Shown here one piece after another: positions 25,808 through 35,791 of a stretch of 64,000 nt of DNA. The stretch spans positions 1 through 64,000 of the forward strand of contig DASVCW010000022.1 of NCBI GenBank assembly GCA_036381435.1. The letters are read 5' to 3'. The notes below the pieces were generated by a model. The model worked only from the letters and a program-made list of their open reading frames with translations, made no database searches and was not told where the DNA came from. The position numbers were made by a program, and so were the translations under genes. The stretch comes from Fodinibius sp036381435. GTDB taxonomy: Bacteria > Bacteroidota > Rhodothermia > Balneolales > Balneolaceae. Within the stretch, counting starts at the first letter, position 1. Each line of letters begins with the position of its first letter.

Positions 25808-27283
25808 ATGTTAAAGTGGTATATGAAATGCCTGTTATCACTGCTGCTAATAACGTTTCTGGTGCAGTGCGAAGGAACGGTAAATAACTTACCGGAAAAA
25901 GCTGGCGGCGAATCAGTTAAGACAGCTAAAAAAGCAGCAACCAATTCATCCGGAGTAATGATGCAGGGATTCTACTGGGACGTTCCCGACGGGGGAATAT
26001 GGTGGAATACCATAAAAGATAAAGCCGATGAACTGGCGGATATGGCGGGAGGATATGGCATCGAGCGAATCTGGTTGCCACCGCCCTCTAAAGCAATGAG
26101 CGGCGGGTATTCTATGGGTTATGATCCCGCTGATTATTACGATCTGGGTAACTACTATCAGTATGGAACAACAGAAACACGTTTTGGGTCCAAGGCAGAA
26201 CTTAAAAGTGCCATATCAACATTAAACGGTTACGGTATTTCCGTGATGGGTGATATCGTTTTAAACCACCGTTCGGGTGGAGATCTTGAATATAATCCTG
26301 CAACAGGTACCGAAACATATACCGACTTCAGTAACGTAAAATCGGGCAAGGCTACTTGGCATTGGGATACTTTTCATCCCAATCATGATGATGAAAGTGA
26401 CCCCGGTTATTTTGGCGGGATGCCTGATGTTTGCTACTCCACTGGTATCGCTTATGATGATATGAAAGTATGGATGAATTGGTTGCAGAATGATATAGGT
26501 TTTAATGGCGGCTGGAGATTTGATTATGTAAAAGGACTTGAAACCTGGGCTGTGAAAGACATGATAACGGCAACAGGAAACCCATTTTCAATAGGCGAAT
26601 ACTGGGACTCCAATACGAGTACTTTAGATTGGTGGGTTAACCAAACAGGAGCTTCGGTATTTGATTTTGCTCTCTACTACACTATGGCAGATATTTTCAA
26701 TCAAACCGACGGAGGTGGATATCTCCCCAATATGATTGACCCCTCCAAATCTTTTGCCGCCAAAAGGCCGATGAAAGCTGTAACCTTTGCCGGTAATCAT
26801 GACACTGATGAAATTGTACATGATAAAATGTTGGCTTATGCCTTTATGCTTACCTACCAGGGCTACCCTTCTATCTGGTGGAAAGATTACTTTAACTACG
26901 GCCTCTCTGATCTTGGAGGAAAATGGGGAAATGGAATCAACCAACTAGTCTGGGTTCGGGGGCAATTAGCTTCCGGTGCTCCAGCTATTGAGCTATTGAA
27001 AACAAACAGCGGAGATCTTCTTATTTATGGTTCTTATGGTACTTCTTCTTCAAGTCCCGGGTATATCGTAGTAATTAATGATCATCCCACTGACTGGAAA
27101 GGCTCTTGGGTACAAACCGATAACAGTTACCTGCATAACAAAACATTGAAAGTTTATGCCTGGTGGTCCTCCGTTTCGGGGCAAAATATTCAGCCCGATA
27201 ACGAGTATTCAGATGCTTCCGGATGGGTTGAAGTATGGGCACCGCCCCGGGGATACGCGGTCTACTCCGTGACCGGACTGTAA
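25808..27283 (+). CDS. GH13 alpha-amylase lipoprotein (archaeal/GH13_7-like)
   Basis: A 491-residue alpha-amylase with lipobox FLVQC (C21), so probably membrane-anchored and outside the cytoplasm. The start of the barrel, VMMQGFYWDVP, with GDIVLNHR, GGWRFDYVKG (nucleophile D239), IGEYWD (acid/base E264) and FAGNHDTD (D332), fits the GH13_7 type found in hyperthermophilic archaea. The C-terminal beta-sheet domain ends APPRGYAVYSVTGL. It should cut internal alpha-1,4 bonds in starch. It follows the susE terminator and so probably has its own promoter. Confidence 0.9.
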   Translation: MLKWYMKCLLSLLLITFLVQCEGTVNNLPEKAGGESVKTAKKAATNSSGVMMQGFYWDVPDGGIWWNTIKDKADELADMAGGYGIERIWLPPPSKAMSGGYSMGYDPADYYDLGNYYQYGTTETRFGSKAELKSAISTLNGYGISVMGDIVLNHRSGGDLEYNPATGTETYTDFSNVKSGKATWHWDTFHPNHDDESDPGYFGGMPDVCYSTGIAYDDMKVWMNWLQNDIGFNGGWRFDYVKGLETWAVKDMITATGNPFSIGEYWDSNTSTLDWWVNQTGASVFDFALYYTMADIFNQTDGGGYLPNMIDPSKSFAAKRPMKAVTFAGNHDTDEIVHDKMLAYAFMLTYQGYPSIWWKDYFNYGLSDLGGKWGNGINQLVWVRGQLASGAPAIELLKTNSGDLLIYGSYGTSSSSPGYIVVINDHPTDWKGSWVQTDNSYLHNKTLKVYAWWSSVSGQNIQPDNEYSDASGWVEVWAPPRGYAVYSVTGL

Positions 27284-27307
27284 CAATAAACCAAAATTGC
27301 CAACGCT

Positions 27308-27485
27308 TGTCATTCTGAGCGGAATGAGGATCTCGACAGCCGTCGTGAGACGAATGCAGTCGAAGAATCTCCCCGAATAAGGCAACTGCCTTTGTTATTA
27401 AGAGTTCTTCACAAAATGAGCAGCCCTGAAAAGGAGATCCTTCGGCTACGGCCTGAAAAACACAGGCCTTCGCTCAGGATGACAG
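27308..27485. repeat. Palindromic intergenic repeat (TGTCATTCTGAGC type)
   Basis: TGTCATTCTGAGCG at the left end is mirrored by CGCTCAGGATGACA at the right end with one mismatch. Internal GAAGAATCTCC and GAGATCCTTCGGCT arms add further pairing. Related copies are at 38275-38438, 56977-57075 and 63188-63231. Confidence 0.65.
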
Positions 27486-27557
27486 CCCTTGTTAAAGATG
27501 ACAGGCTTTCCAAAGTTAAGATTCATAACTACTGATCACCCATATTCATTGAAAATA

Positions 27558-30413
27558 ATGATACGCCGGATTCTCTTACTTATCGTTTTAGTTACTATTC
27601 CTCTCTACCTCCATGCCCAAATTGTAACTACCGAACCCGCCTTCCCTGCTGTTGATGAACCGGTTACTATATATTTTGACGCAACCGAAGGAACCGGAGG
27701 GCTGGCAAATTATGATGGGGATATCTATGCACATACCGGTGTGCTTACAGAAGAGAGTCAGAATAATTCAGACTGGAAATATGTGGTAGCTGACTGGGGA
27801 GAAAATATTCCCAAAATTAAGATGGAGCGGGTTGAGCCCAATCTTTACAAGCTGGAGATCACCCCTGGTGTTAGAGAATATTATGGAGTGCCGGAGGATG
27901 AGAAAATTACTCATATGGCTTTTGTTTTTCGAAACAGTGACGGTTCACTGGAAGGAAAAGCTGATGGCGGTGAAGATATTTTTGTTAAGGTTTACGACAG
28001 CAGCTTTAATGTTAAATTTTCAGAACCGCAAAAAGACCTTGTATTCAGGAAACAGTCAGAGAGCTTGACTATTGTGGGGGTTGGATCAAGTGACAGTACG
28101 AATATGGATCTTTCTCTGTTTATTGACGGCAACCCGGTGAAACAGGTTAGCAATGACACCATTCGCTATACTTATAATGCAACCGCCGAAGGGAAATTTG
28201 AGATAGCTTTAGCGGGTACTGATGGTGCGGAAAATGATACGGTTTATACCACACTGGTAGTCTATCCGGAACAAACTGATCAAGACCGCCCTGTTGGCCT
28301 GGAAGATGGCATTACTTATGTAGATGATTCCACCGTCAAGCTCTCCTTATTCGCTCCCTATAAAGAATTTGTCTATCTGATCGGCGATTTCAATAACTGG
28401 CAGGTACAGCCCGAATATTTGATGAAACGTGACTCTGTCAATGCCGACAGCGTCTATTTCTGGACAGAAATCAACGGACTAGCGCCCGGCACAGAATATG
28501 CTTTTCAGTATTTGGTGGATGGTGAGATTCGGATTGCCGACCCATATTCAGAAAAAATCCTGGACCCTTATAATGATCAGTACATCCCTGAATCAATTTA
28601 CCCAAACCTGAAAGCCTATCCTCAAGATAAAACGGAGTATATTGTGGGCGTTCTGCAGCCGGGAAAAGATCCCTATAACTGGCAAACCACCGACTATGAT
28701 CGTCCCGAAAAGGAGAATCTCGTGGTCTATGAATTGCTTATTCGTGATTTCATAAAAGACCACGACTTTGAAACACTGATCGATACGCTGGATTACCTCG
28801 ACCGGCTGGGTGTAAATGCCATTGAGTTAATGCCCATCATGGAGTTCAATGCCAACAGCAGTTGGGGCTATAACCCCACTTTCCTTTTTGCTGTTGATAA
28901 ATATTATGGTCCTGCTGAAGATCTCAAAAAGTTTATTGATGAATGTCATTCCCGCGATATTGCCGTAATCTTAGATATGGTTTTAAATCATGCCTGGGGT
29001 CCCTCCCCTTTTGTCAGGCTATGGAATGACGGTGACTACGGTAAACCGACCACGGAAAACCCTTATTTAAACAGAGAACCTAAACACGATTATAATGTGG
29101 GATATGATTTCAACCATGAAAGTTCTGCCACTAAATATTTGGTAGATCGTGTAACTGAATACTGGCTCAAAGAGTTTCACTTCGACGGCTTTCGCTTTGA
29201 TCTTTCCAAAGGCTTCACTCAAAATAATACGCTGGGCGATGTCGCCGCCTGGGGAGAGTATGATGCTTCGCGGGTAAGACTGCTAAAAAGGATGGCTGAT
29301 CAACTATGGACAGTGGATGATTCGGCTTATGTAATTTTAGAGCACCTAGCTGTGAATGAGGAAGAAAAGGAACTTGCAAACTACGGAATGTTGCTTTGGG
29401 GTAATATGCATTACAACTATAATGAAGCCACTATGGGCTTTCATGATAACGGGAAAAGTGATTTTTCGTGGATTTATTACAAAAACCGCGGATGGAATAA
29501 TCCGCATGTGTTGGGCTATATGGAAAGCCATGATGAGCAGCGGCTGATGTACAAAAACTTGCGATATGGCAACAGCAGTATGGATGGCTCGTACGATATA
29601 ACCAGATTATCTACCGCTTTAAACCGTATAAAGCTGGCGGGAGCATTCTTTTTTACTATTCCCGGGCCAAAAATGATTTGGCAATTCGGTGAACTAGGTT
29701 ATGGTGTGGATATCAATGAAAACGGCCGCACCGGTGAAAAACCGATTAAATGGGAGTACTACTCCAACACCTCAAGAAAACGACTTTATAAAACGTTCAA
29801 GGCATTGATTCGTCTGCGAAAATCTCACCCCGTCTTTACCTCAGAAGTATCAAACCTGACAATGGATTTGAATGAAGCCATAAAACGTATTGTCATTGAT
29901 CACCCCGATATGGATGTTTCTATTGTAGGTAATTTCGGGGTAACGGAAAAAGAAGTAACCCCTTCTTTCACCCAAAATGGAAAATGGTACACTTTTTTTT
30001 CTGGTGATTCCCTGACTGTTTCTAATGTTGATACAAGCTTCACCCTTGCTCCCGGCAAATTCCGTATCTTCACAACTCAAAAGTTCAAAGCACCTGAAGC
30101 AAATATTTTATCGGGTGAAGTAAATGAAGAGAATAAAGGTGATAAAATTTTAACCTTTAGACTTTATCAAAACTACCCGAACCCTTTTACCCAAAGTACC
30201 TCTATCCCATATCAGTTAGCAAGACCTGCCACGGTTAGTTTAAAAGTTTTCAATATTTTGGGACAGGTAGTAACATCCCGGGAGATTGGTGAAAAAACTG
30301 CGGGTTCCTATGAAATTGAATTTGATGTCTCAGGACTGTCCAGCGGCGTTTATCTTTACCGTGTGAAGGCAGGTGATGACGTGGCTGTGAAAAAAATGAT
30401 GCTTATTAAGTGA
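27558..30413 (+). CDS. Secreted GH13 alpha-amylase with E-set domain and T9SS sorting tail
   Basis: A 951-residue exported amylase: signal peptide (cleavage near LHAQ), N-terminal beta-sandwich domains (to about 245), a CBM48-type E-set module (FVYLIGDFNNWQVQPEYLM), then the GH13 barrel. Catalytic sites are DGFRFDLSKG (nucleophile), VILEHLAV (acid/base) and MESHDEQR. The last ~80 residues (LYQNYPNPFTQSTSIPYQL, GVYLYRVKAG) are a type A T9SS sorting domain, so the enzyme is exported through type IX secretion and likely surface-attached. The ATG at 27558 is chosen because it opens the signal peptide. Confidence 0.92.
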   Translation: MIRRILLLIVLVTIPLYLHAQIVTTEPAFPAVDEPVTIYFDATEGTGGLANYDGDIYAHTGVLTEESQNNSDWKYVVADWGENIPKIKMERVEPNLYKLEITPGVREYYGVPEDEKITHMAFVFRNSDGSLEGKADGGEDIFVKVYDSSFNVKFSEPQKDLVFRKQSESLTIVGVGSSDSTNMDLSLFIDGNPVKQVSNDTIRYTYNATAEGKFEIALAGTDGAENDTVYTTLVVYPEQTDQDRPVGLEDGITYVDDSTVKLSLFAPYKEFVYLIGDFNNWQVQPEYLMKRDSVNADSVYFWTEINGLAPGTEYAFQYLVDGEIRIADPYSEKILDPYNDQYIPESIYPNLKAYPQDKTEYIVGVLQPGKDPYNWQTTDYDRPEKENLVVYELLIRDFIKDHDFETLIDTLDYLDRLGVNAIELMPIMEFNANSSWGYNPTFLFAVDKYYGPAEDLKKFIDECHSRDIAVILDMVLNHAWGPSPFVRLWNDGDYGKPTTENPYLNREPKHDYNVGYDFNHESSATKYLVDRVTEYWLKEFHFDGFRFDLSKGFTQNNTLGDVAAWGEYDASRVRLLKRMADQLWTVDDSAYVILEHLAVNEEEKELANYGMLLWGNMHYNYNEATMGFHDNGKSDFSWIYYKNRGWNNPHVLGYMESHDEQRLMYKNLRYGNSSMDGSYDITRLSTALNRIKLAGAFFFTIPGPKMIWQFGELGYGVDINENGRTGEKPIKWEYYSNTSRKRLYKTFKALIRLRKSHPVFTSEVSNLTMDLNEAIKRIVIDHPDMDVSIVGNFGVTEKEVTPSFTQNGKWYTFFSGDSLTVSNVDTSFTLAPGKFRIFTTQKFKAPEANILSGEVNEENKGDKILTFRLYQNYPNPFTQSTSIPYQLARPATVSLKVFNILGQVVTSREIGEKTAGSYEIEFDVSGLSSGVYLYRVKAGDDVAVKKMMLIK

Positions 30414-30430
30414 AATATTCCCTAAACAGC

Positions 30431-30521
30431 TATTTCACCAAGTTTCACAAAGGATCTCAAAGTTACTCGAAGAATTTTCTTTGTGAACCTTAGTGCTTCT
30501 TCGTGTCACTTCGTGTAACAG
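30431..30521. repeat. Palindromic intergenic repeat (TTCACAAAG/CTTTGTGAA type)
   Basis: Arms such as TTTCACAAAG and CTTTGTGAACC form an imperfect hairpin flanked by AACAGCTAT and its mirror. The same family recurs at 32551-32638, 34241-34305, 46181-46216, 51029-51075 and 63498-63580. Confidence 0.55.
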
Positions 30522-30587
30522 CTATAGAAGGTTATAGCTAAGTAACTTTAAATTCTGATCTATTATCACAAAAAATTCTTAAAATAA

Positions 30588-32447
30588 ATGAAATTTAATC
30601 ACCGATTCTTAAGTATCGTTCTGTTCCTTACATTAATTTTACCTTTTACGGTTAATGCCCAGAGCTATGAACTAAAACGGGTGGAACCTCTCAATTGGTG
30701 GGTTGGTATGCACAATCCGGAGCTGCAAATTATGCTGTATGGAGAGAATATCGGTCAGCTGACCCCAAAAATTGATTATGAAGGGGTTGAAGTAAAGCAG
30801 ATCAGAAGAGTGGAGAATGATAATTACCTCTTTGTCTATGTTACTATTTCAAAGAAGACGAAGCCCGGCAGATTTGATATTCAATTGTCACAAGACGGCC
30901 GGGAAGTAACCACTTATTCTTATGAACTTAAAGAAAGAGAACCAAAATCTGCCCTGAGGGAAGGATTTAACAGCTCAGATGTCATTTACCTCATCACCCC
31001 CGACCGTTTTGCCAACGGAAACTACGAAAACGATGAAGTAAAAGGCTACACTGATAAACCGAACCGGCAGGACGATTACGGACGTCACGGCGGGGATATT
31101 CAGGGCATTATTGATCATCTCGATTATATCGAAGAAATGGGCTTTACCGCTATCTGGTTGAATCCGGTACTGGAAAATGAGATGTCCGAAGCATCATATC
31201 ATGGTTATGCCACGACCGATTATTATAAAGTTGACCCCCGGTTCGGCAGTAATGAACTGTATAAAAAGCTGAGTAAGGAAGCCGAAGAGCGAAGCATTAA
31301 ACTAATCATGGACATGATTATGAATCATGCGGGCTCCAATCACTGGTGGATGAATGACCCTCCCTCCTCCGACTGGTTTCACTATCAGGATGATTTTCAG
31401 CGAACGAACCATCGGCGGACTACTATTCATGATCCATACGCTTCCAAAATTGATAAAAAACGATTTATTGATGGATGGTTTGTTAAAGCTATGCCTGACC
31501 TCAACCAGTCGAATCCCCTGCTAACCGATTATTTGATCTACAACAGCATCTGGTGGATTGAATATGCAGGAATTGATGGTATTCGTCACGATACTCACCC
31601 TTATGCCGGGCAAAAATTTTTGGCAAAATGGACTTGCAGCATTATAGAGGAGTATCCAAACTTTAATATTGTGGGTGAAGAATGGGGTGTTGATCCGGCA
31701 GTGCTGGCAAAATGGCAACGCGGAAGCGAGTTGGGAGATTTAAAATCTTGCCTTCCGAGTCTGATGGACTTTCCTCTCCACACATCATTGATCAAAGCCC
31801 TCACCCAAAAAGAAAGCTGGGGTACCGGTTTTATTGAAGTTTATGAAACACTCAGCTACGATTATTTGTATCCTGATCCATTCAACCTGGTCATTTTTCT
31901 GGATAACCATGATATGGATCGCTTTTATCGTCAGGTGAATAAAGATTTTGACTTGTTCAAAATGGGAATGATCTATATTGTCACTATGCGCGGCATTCCC
32001 CAAATTTACTATGGCACAGAAATCTTAATGAGCAACAAAAAGTCGCATGATCACGGACAGATCAGAACAGACTTCCCGGGCGGGTGGAAATCGGATGAAG
32101 TAAACGCTTTTACGGGCGAAGGGCTTTCACAAAGGCAAAAAAAAGCACAGGCGTTTACTAAAAAATTGCTGAACTGGCGCAAAAATAATCCGGTTATTCA
32201 CAGCGGAAAATTGATGCATTATGCCCCCAGGCATGATGGTATTTATGTTTACTTCCGCTATAATGATAAAAAAACAGTGATGGTGGTTTTCAACAAAAGC
32301 AAAGAAGAAATTACTCTTAACAGGGATTACTTTCATGAAATGCTGGAGGGATTTTCGAAAGGAACTGATATAATCACTGAGAAAACATATTCCCTTGATG
32401 ATCTGGAAGTTCCTCCACGTTCGGCACTTGTTTTGGAACTGAAATAA
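30588..32447 (+). CDS. SusA-like periplasmic neopullulanase/cyclomaltodextrinase (GH13)
   Basis: A 619-residue GH13 enzyme with signal peptide (cleavage near VNAQ, residue 25). The N-terminal cyclomaltodextrinase domain is at about 26-115 (RVEPLNWWVGMHNPELQIM). In the barrel: MDMIMNHAG, GIDGIRHDTHPY (nucleophile D335), VGEEWG (acid/base E364) and FLDNHDMDRF. The C-terminal cap ends VPPRSALVLELK. Like SusA of Bacteroides it should trim imported maltodextrins or cyclodextrins in the periplasm to maltose and glucose. Confidence 0.9.
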   Translation: MKFNHRFLSIVLFLTLILPFTVNAQSYELKRVEPLNWWVGMHNPELQIMLYGENIGQLTPKIDYEGVEVKQIRRVENDNYLFVYVTISKKTKPGRFDIQLSQDGREVTTYSYELKEREPKSALREGFNSSDVIYLITPDRFANGNYENDEVKGYTDKPNRQDDYGRHGGDIQGIIDHLDYIEEMGFTAIWLNPVLENEMSEASYHGYATTDYYKVDPRFGSNELYKKLSKEAEERSIKLIMDMIMNHAGSNHWWMNDPPSSDWFHYQDDFQRTNHRRTTIHDPYASKIDKKRFIDGWFVKAMPDLNQSNPLLTDYLIYNSIWWIEYAGIDGIRHDTHPYAGQKFLAKWTCSIIEEYPNFNIVGEEWGVDPAVLAKWQRGSELGDLKSCLPSLMDFPLHTSLIKALTQKESWGTGFIEVYETLSYDYLYPDPFNLVIFLDNHDMDRFYRQVNKDFDLFKMGMIYIVTMRGIPQIYYGTEILMSNKKSHDHGQIRTDFPGGWKSDEVNAFTGEGLSQRQKKAQAFTKKLLNWRKNNPVIHSGKLMHYAPRHDGIYVYFRYNDKKTVMVVFNKSKEEITLNRDYFHEMLEGFSKGTDIITEKTYSLDDLEVPPRSALVLELK

Positions 32448-32550
32448 ATCCGGGACTATTACACGAAGGTGCGCAAAGAAAGACTTAGTGAATCTTCATG
32501 TTTCCTTTATTTTTTTGTGATAATAGCCTGAAGACTACTTGCTTTATTGG

Positions 32551-32638
32551 ATTACACAGAGCTACACAAAGAGGAACCACAGAGGTAAAAATTCCTTGGT
32601 GCAACTCCGTACCTTCTCAGTGTCACTCTGTGCAATAA
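32551..32638. repeat. Palindromic intergenic repeat (CACAGAG/CTCTGTG type)
   Basis: ATTACACAGAG...CTCTGTGCAATAA arms with internal ACACAAAGAGG form a hairpin between the convergent SusA-like and MFS genes. It may also serve as a terminator. Confidence 0.55.
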
Positions 32639-32652
32639 CTCCTTTGAATGAT

Positions 32653-34215
32653 TTATAACTCAGGAACTTCTTTACCATGAAGCTCCACTTCGGCTTCACT
32701 TACTTCATCATCCACAAAGAGCATCATTAAAGCCGCGATGCCCATCGAGACGCCACCAACGATCAGAGCGAAAATAGCCTGTCCTCCGAAAAAGGTGCTT
32801 ACCATGAACCCGAGGATACTGGCTGCTACAATTTGGGGAATGACAATAAAAAAGTTAAAGATACCCATATAAACGCCCATTTTCGAAGCCGGCAAAGCAT
32901 CCGAAAGGATAGCATAAGGCATGGCAAGAATACTGGCCCATGCCAGACCAATACCGATCATCGGTACAATCACCATAGTTGGATTACCGATATAATAAAT
33001 ACCGGCAAGGCTGATGCCTCCAATTAAAAGTGAAACAGCATGAACGATTTTACGACTGGTCAGTTTTGCAAAAACGGGCAGTGTCAGGGCAACAACAGCA
33101 GCAACACCATTATAGACGGCAAAACAAATACCAACCCAATTGGCGCCCTCGTTATAAAGCAATGATGAGGTATCATGGGTACCGTAAATATGCCCGGTAA
33201 CAGCAGCCGTGGTGTAAATCCACATAGCAAAAAGGGCGAACCATGAAAAGAATTGCACAAAAGAGAGCTGAACCATGGTCTTGGGCATATTTAGAAAATC
33301 AGTAACAACTACCACCAGTCCGTGATCGCTTTTTCCCGCCTTTTGAAAGAGTCCGGCCATTACCATCACAAACCCAAAAACAGCTATTCCTAAACCGAAT
33401 ATATACAGTTCCTTTGCATAACCGCCGCTATAAACAAAGTAAGTGAAAGCCAAACCTAGAACTATAAGTATGGAACCTATGGCAAATTTGCGTTGAATCC
33501 CTCCTTTTGCCTTACGGTCTTTGGCCGCATCAATAAGTGAAGCATTGCCCTGTTCATTCTCCGCATACTTTTCAAATTCTTGAGGCGGATATTCTTTGCT
33601 TTTAATGACTGTCCATACTACCGCTCCTAAAAAGGCAACAGCACCAAGATAAAACGACCATGTAACCGAAGCAGGAATTTCACCGGCTGGAGCCACATTG
33701 GAAACGCCGAACCAGTTGGTCAAAATATAAGGCAGTGCCGAAGCCACAACCGCCCCTATTCCGATAAAGAAGCTCTGCATGGCAAACCCTTTGGTTCGTT
33801 GTTCGGAAGGCAGCATATCCCCCACAAAAGCGCGAAAGGGTTCCATGGAAACATTTATAGAAGCATCCATAATCCAAAGCATTCCCGCGGCAATCCAAAG
33901 TGCGGGGGAATTGGGCATGATGATTAAGGCAACAGACGCAAAGACAGCTCCAAACAGAAAATAGGGTCTCCGGCGGCCAAGGAAAGTCCATGTACGATCA
34001 CTCATATGACCAATGATAGGCTGAACTATCAGGCCCGTAACGGGAGCGGCAATCCACAGAATAGGAATATCACCGATATCGGCACCGAGAGTTTCGAAGA
34101 TGCGGCTTACATTGGCATTCTGAAGGGCAAAGCCGAACTGGATTCCGAGGAAACCGAAGCTCATATTCCAAATCTCCCAGAATGAGAGCTTAGGCTTTTG
34201 TGATTGTCTGTTCAT
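32653..34215 (-). CDS. MFS sugar transporter (SLC45/GPH-like, probable maltose uptake)
   Basis: A 520-residue integral membrane protein with about 12 helices. SFWEIWNMSFGFLGIQFGFA and GHMSDRTWTFLGRRRPYFL are the signatures of the SLC45/sucrose-type sugar:H+ symporters, common in Bacteroidetes maltose loci. A charged loop (about residues 205-245) separates the halves. It is the last gene of the minus-strand maltose block and should move maltose or small maltodextrins from periplasm to cytoplasm. Confidence 0.85.
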   Translation of the reverse strand: MNRQSQKPKLSFWEIWNMSFGFLGIQFGFALQNANVSRIFETLGADIGDIPILWIAAPVTGLIVQPIIGHMSDRTWTFLGRRRPYFLFGAVFASVALIIMPNSPALWIAAGMLWIMDASINVSMEPFRAFVGDMLPSEQRTKGFAMQSFFIGIGAVVASALPYILTNWFGVSNVAPAGEIPASVTWSFYLGAVAFLGAVVWTVIKSKEYPPQEFEKYAENEQGNASLIDAAKDRKAKGGIQRKFAIGSILIVLGLAFTYFVYSGGYAKELYIFGLGIAVFGFVMVMAGLFQKAGKSDHGLVVVVTDFLNMPKTMVQLSFVQFFSWFALFAMWIYTTAAVTGHIYGTHDTSSLLYNEGANWVGICFAVYNGVAAVVALTLPVFAKLTSRKIVHAVSLLIGGISLAGIYYIGNPTMVIVPMIGIGLAWASILAMPYAILSDALPASKMGVYMGIFNFFIVIPQIVAASILGFMVSTFFGGQAIFALIVGGVSMGIAALMMLFVDDEVSEAEVELHGKEVPEL

Positions 34216-34240
34216 GACGTATGATTTTCTTGAGGATTGT

Positions 34241-34305
34241 TTCTCGCAAAGCCGCAGAGGCGCAAAGAAAGATGTAATTGCTCCATTATTCCTTTGCGTG
34301 AGGCC
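34241..34305. repeat. Palindromic intergenic repeat (CGCAAAG/CTTTGCG type)
   Basis: CTCGCAAAGCCGCAGAGGCG on the left and CCTTTGCGTGAGG on the right form a hairpin between the MFS and amylase genes. It is a member of the CACAGAG/ACACAAAG family. Confidence 0.5.
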
Positions 34306-34317
34306 CTAGGGTGTTTT

Positions 34318-35679
34318 TTATTTTTCCAGCACCAAATAGCCGTGAGCATCAACCGAAATAGGTTGATTGTTTACTGTTACTTCTTCACCGGTAAATGCAT
34401 TAGTATAGGTTTTGGGTGAAGTCATTCCTTTTAAAGCCACTTCATGGTTTTCATCACTGAAATTAAGAACAACCAGCACTTCATCATCATCTTTAACACG
34501 ACGATAGGCGTAAATGCTTTCCGGCTTCTCGGTTTCAACCTTCACGAAGTCTCCTCCAAATTTACCATTCCAGAGAGCTTCGTTCTCTTTTTTCAGGTGC
34601 AGTAAGGTTGTGTAGAAGTCTTCAAGGGGTAATTTATCCCAGCTGATTACATCTTTTTCGAAAAACTCAAGACGTTTGTCAAGACCGGCTTCCTGTCCAC
34701 TGTAAATAAGCGGCATTCCCTGAATAGTTGCTGCAAGTACCGCGGCTACTTTAGCATTTTCACCCATTCGCTCGTAAACCGTACCCTTCCAGCTGTTTTC
34801 ATCGTGGTTGCTGGTGAACATCATTCTATAATCGTTTTCATCGAACTTTTTTTGCTCGATTTTCATCTGTCTGGTGATGGCTTGAAGCGAAGTATCCCCG
34901 GCTGCAACTTCATTAATTAAAAAATGAAAATCCCAGGCGTAGGACATATCAAAAGCCTGATCGTGATGCTCCGGTACATTTGCTTCAGCAAGCATAAAAA
35001 CAGGCTTGATCTCATTCAATTCTTTGGTCACCCGCGCCCAAAATTTTGCGGGAACCGCAGCTGCTACATCACATCGGTAACCGTCAACACCGGCTTCTGC
35101 TACCCAGAATTTCATGGCTTCAACCATCGCGTCACGCATTGCCTCGTTTGAGAAATCCAATTCGATAACATCAGACCAGTCTGCAACAGGTGGTTTGAAG
35201 TTTCCGTTTTCATCCTTGGTGTACCAGTCAGGATGTTCACTGGTCCAGTGATGATCCCAAGCGGTGTGATTGGCTACCCAGTCAAGAATCACTTTCATAC
35301 CTCGCTCATGGGCTTCATCCACAAGAGCTTTGAAATCTCCCATGGTCCCGAAATTGGGATTCACTGCTTTGTAATCTTTAACCGAATAATAACTTCCCAA
35401 GCCGCCTTTGCGATTTTTTTCTCCGATGGGATGAATGGGCATAAGCCATAAAATTTCCACTCCCATTTCCTGCAACCGCGGCAGATGCTCCTGAAATGCT
35501 TTAAAAGTTCCTTCTTCTGTATACTGACGAATGTTCACTTCATAAATATTCGCATCTTTAGACCATTCCGGGTGAACAACACCTGCTTCTTTGGCGGGTT
35601 TATTAGCACATCCATAAAGTAAGATGGATATACCGAAAACGATGATAAGGACCGGTATTAAACGACGAGTTGATTTCAT
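34318..35679 (-). CDS. GH13 alpha-amylase lipoprotein
   Basis: A 453-residue GH13 enzyme with lipobox LLYGC (C24). It has a minimal barrel plus C-terminal sheet and no extra modules. Motifs: ILDWVANHT, GVDGYRCDVAAAVP (nucleophile), FMLAEANVPEHH (acid/base) and FTSNHDENSW. This compact type is widespread in Bacteroidetes and acts on short maltooligosaccharides. The ATG at 35679 is chosen as it directly precedes the hydrophobic leader; an in-frame ATG at 35727 would add a polar 16-residue extension. Confidence 0.88.
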   Translation of the reverse strand: MKSTRRLIPVLIIVFGISILLYGCANKPAKEAGVVHPEWSKDANIYEVNIRQYTEEGTFKAFQEHLPRLQEMGVEILWLMPIHPIGEKNRKGGLGSYYSVKDYKAVNPNFGTMGDFKALVDEAHERGMKVILDWVANHTAWDHHWTSEHPDWYTKDENGNFKPPVADWSDVIELDFSNEAMRDAMVEAMKFWVAEAGVDGYRCDVAAAVPAKFWARVTKELNEIKPVFMLAEANVPEHHDQAFDMSYAWDFHFLINEVAAGDTSLQAITRQMKIEQKKFDENDYRMMFTSNHDENSWKGTVYERMGENAKVAAVLAATIQGMPLIYSGQEAGLDKRLEFFEKDVISWDKLPLEDFYTTLLHLKKENEALWNGKFGGDFVKVETEKPESIYAYRRVKDDDEVLVVLNFSDENHEVALKGMTSPKTYTNAFTGEEVTVNNQPISVDAHGYLVLEK

Positions 35680-35791
35680 TTCTGGTTGCCTACTGTTTTT
35701 TGTTGTTTCGTTTGTGTTTAAATTCATTGTGTTGATCGTCTTGTCAATCCCCTAATCCCCTTCTCCAAGGGGGACTTTTGAAACTTTACTT

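Noticed and set aside
27427..27484. The clustered short repeats before the T9SS amylase gene were considered as a CRISPR array.
   Set aside because: There are no equal-length direct repeats with unique spacers; the structure is one imperfect palindrome.
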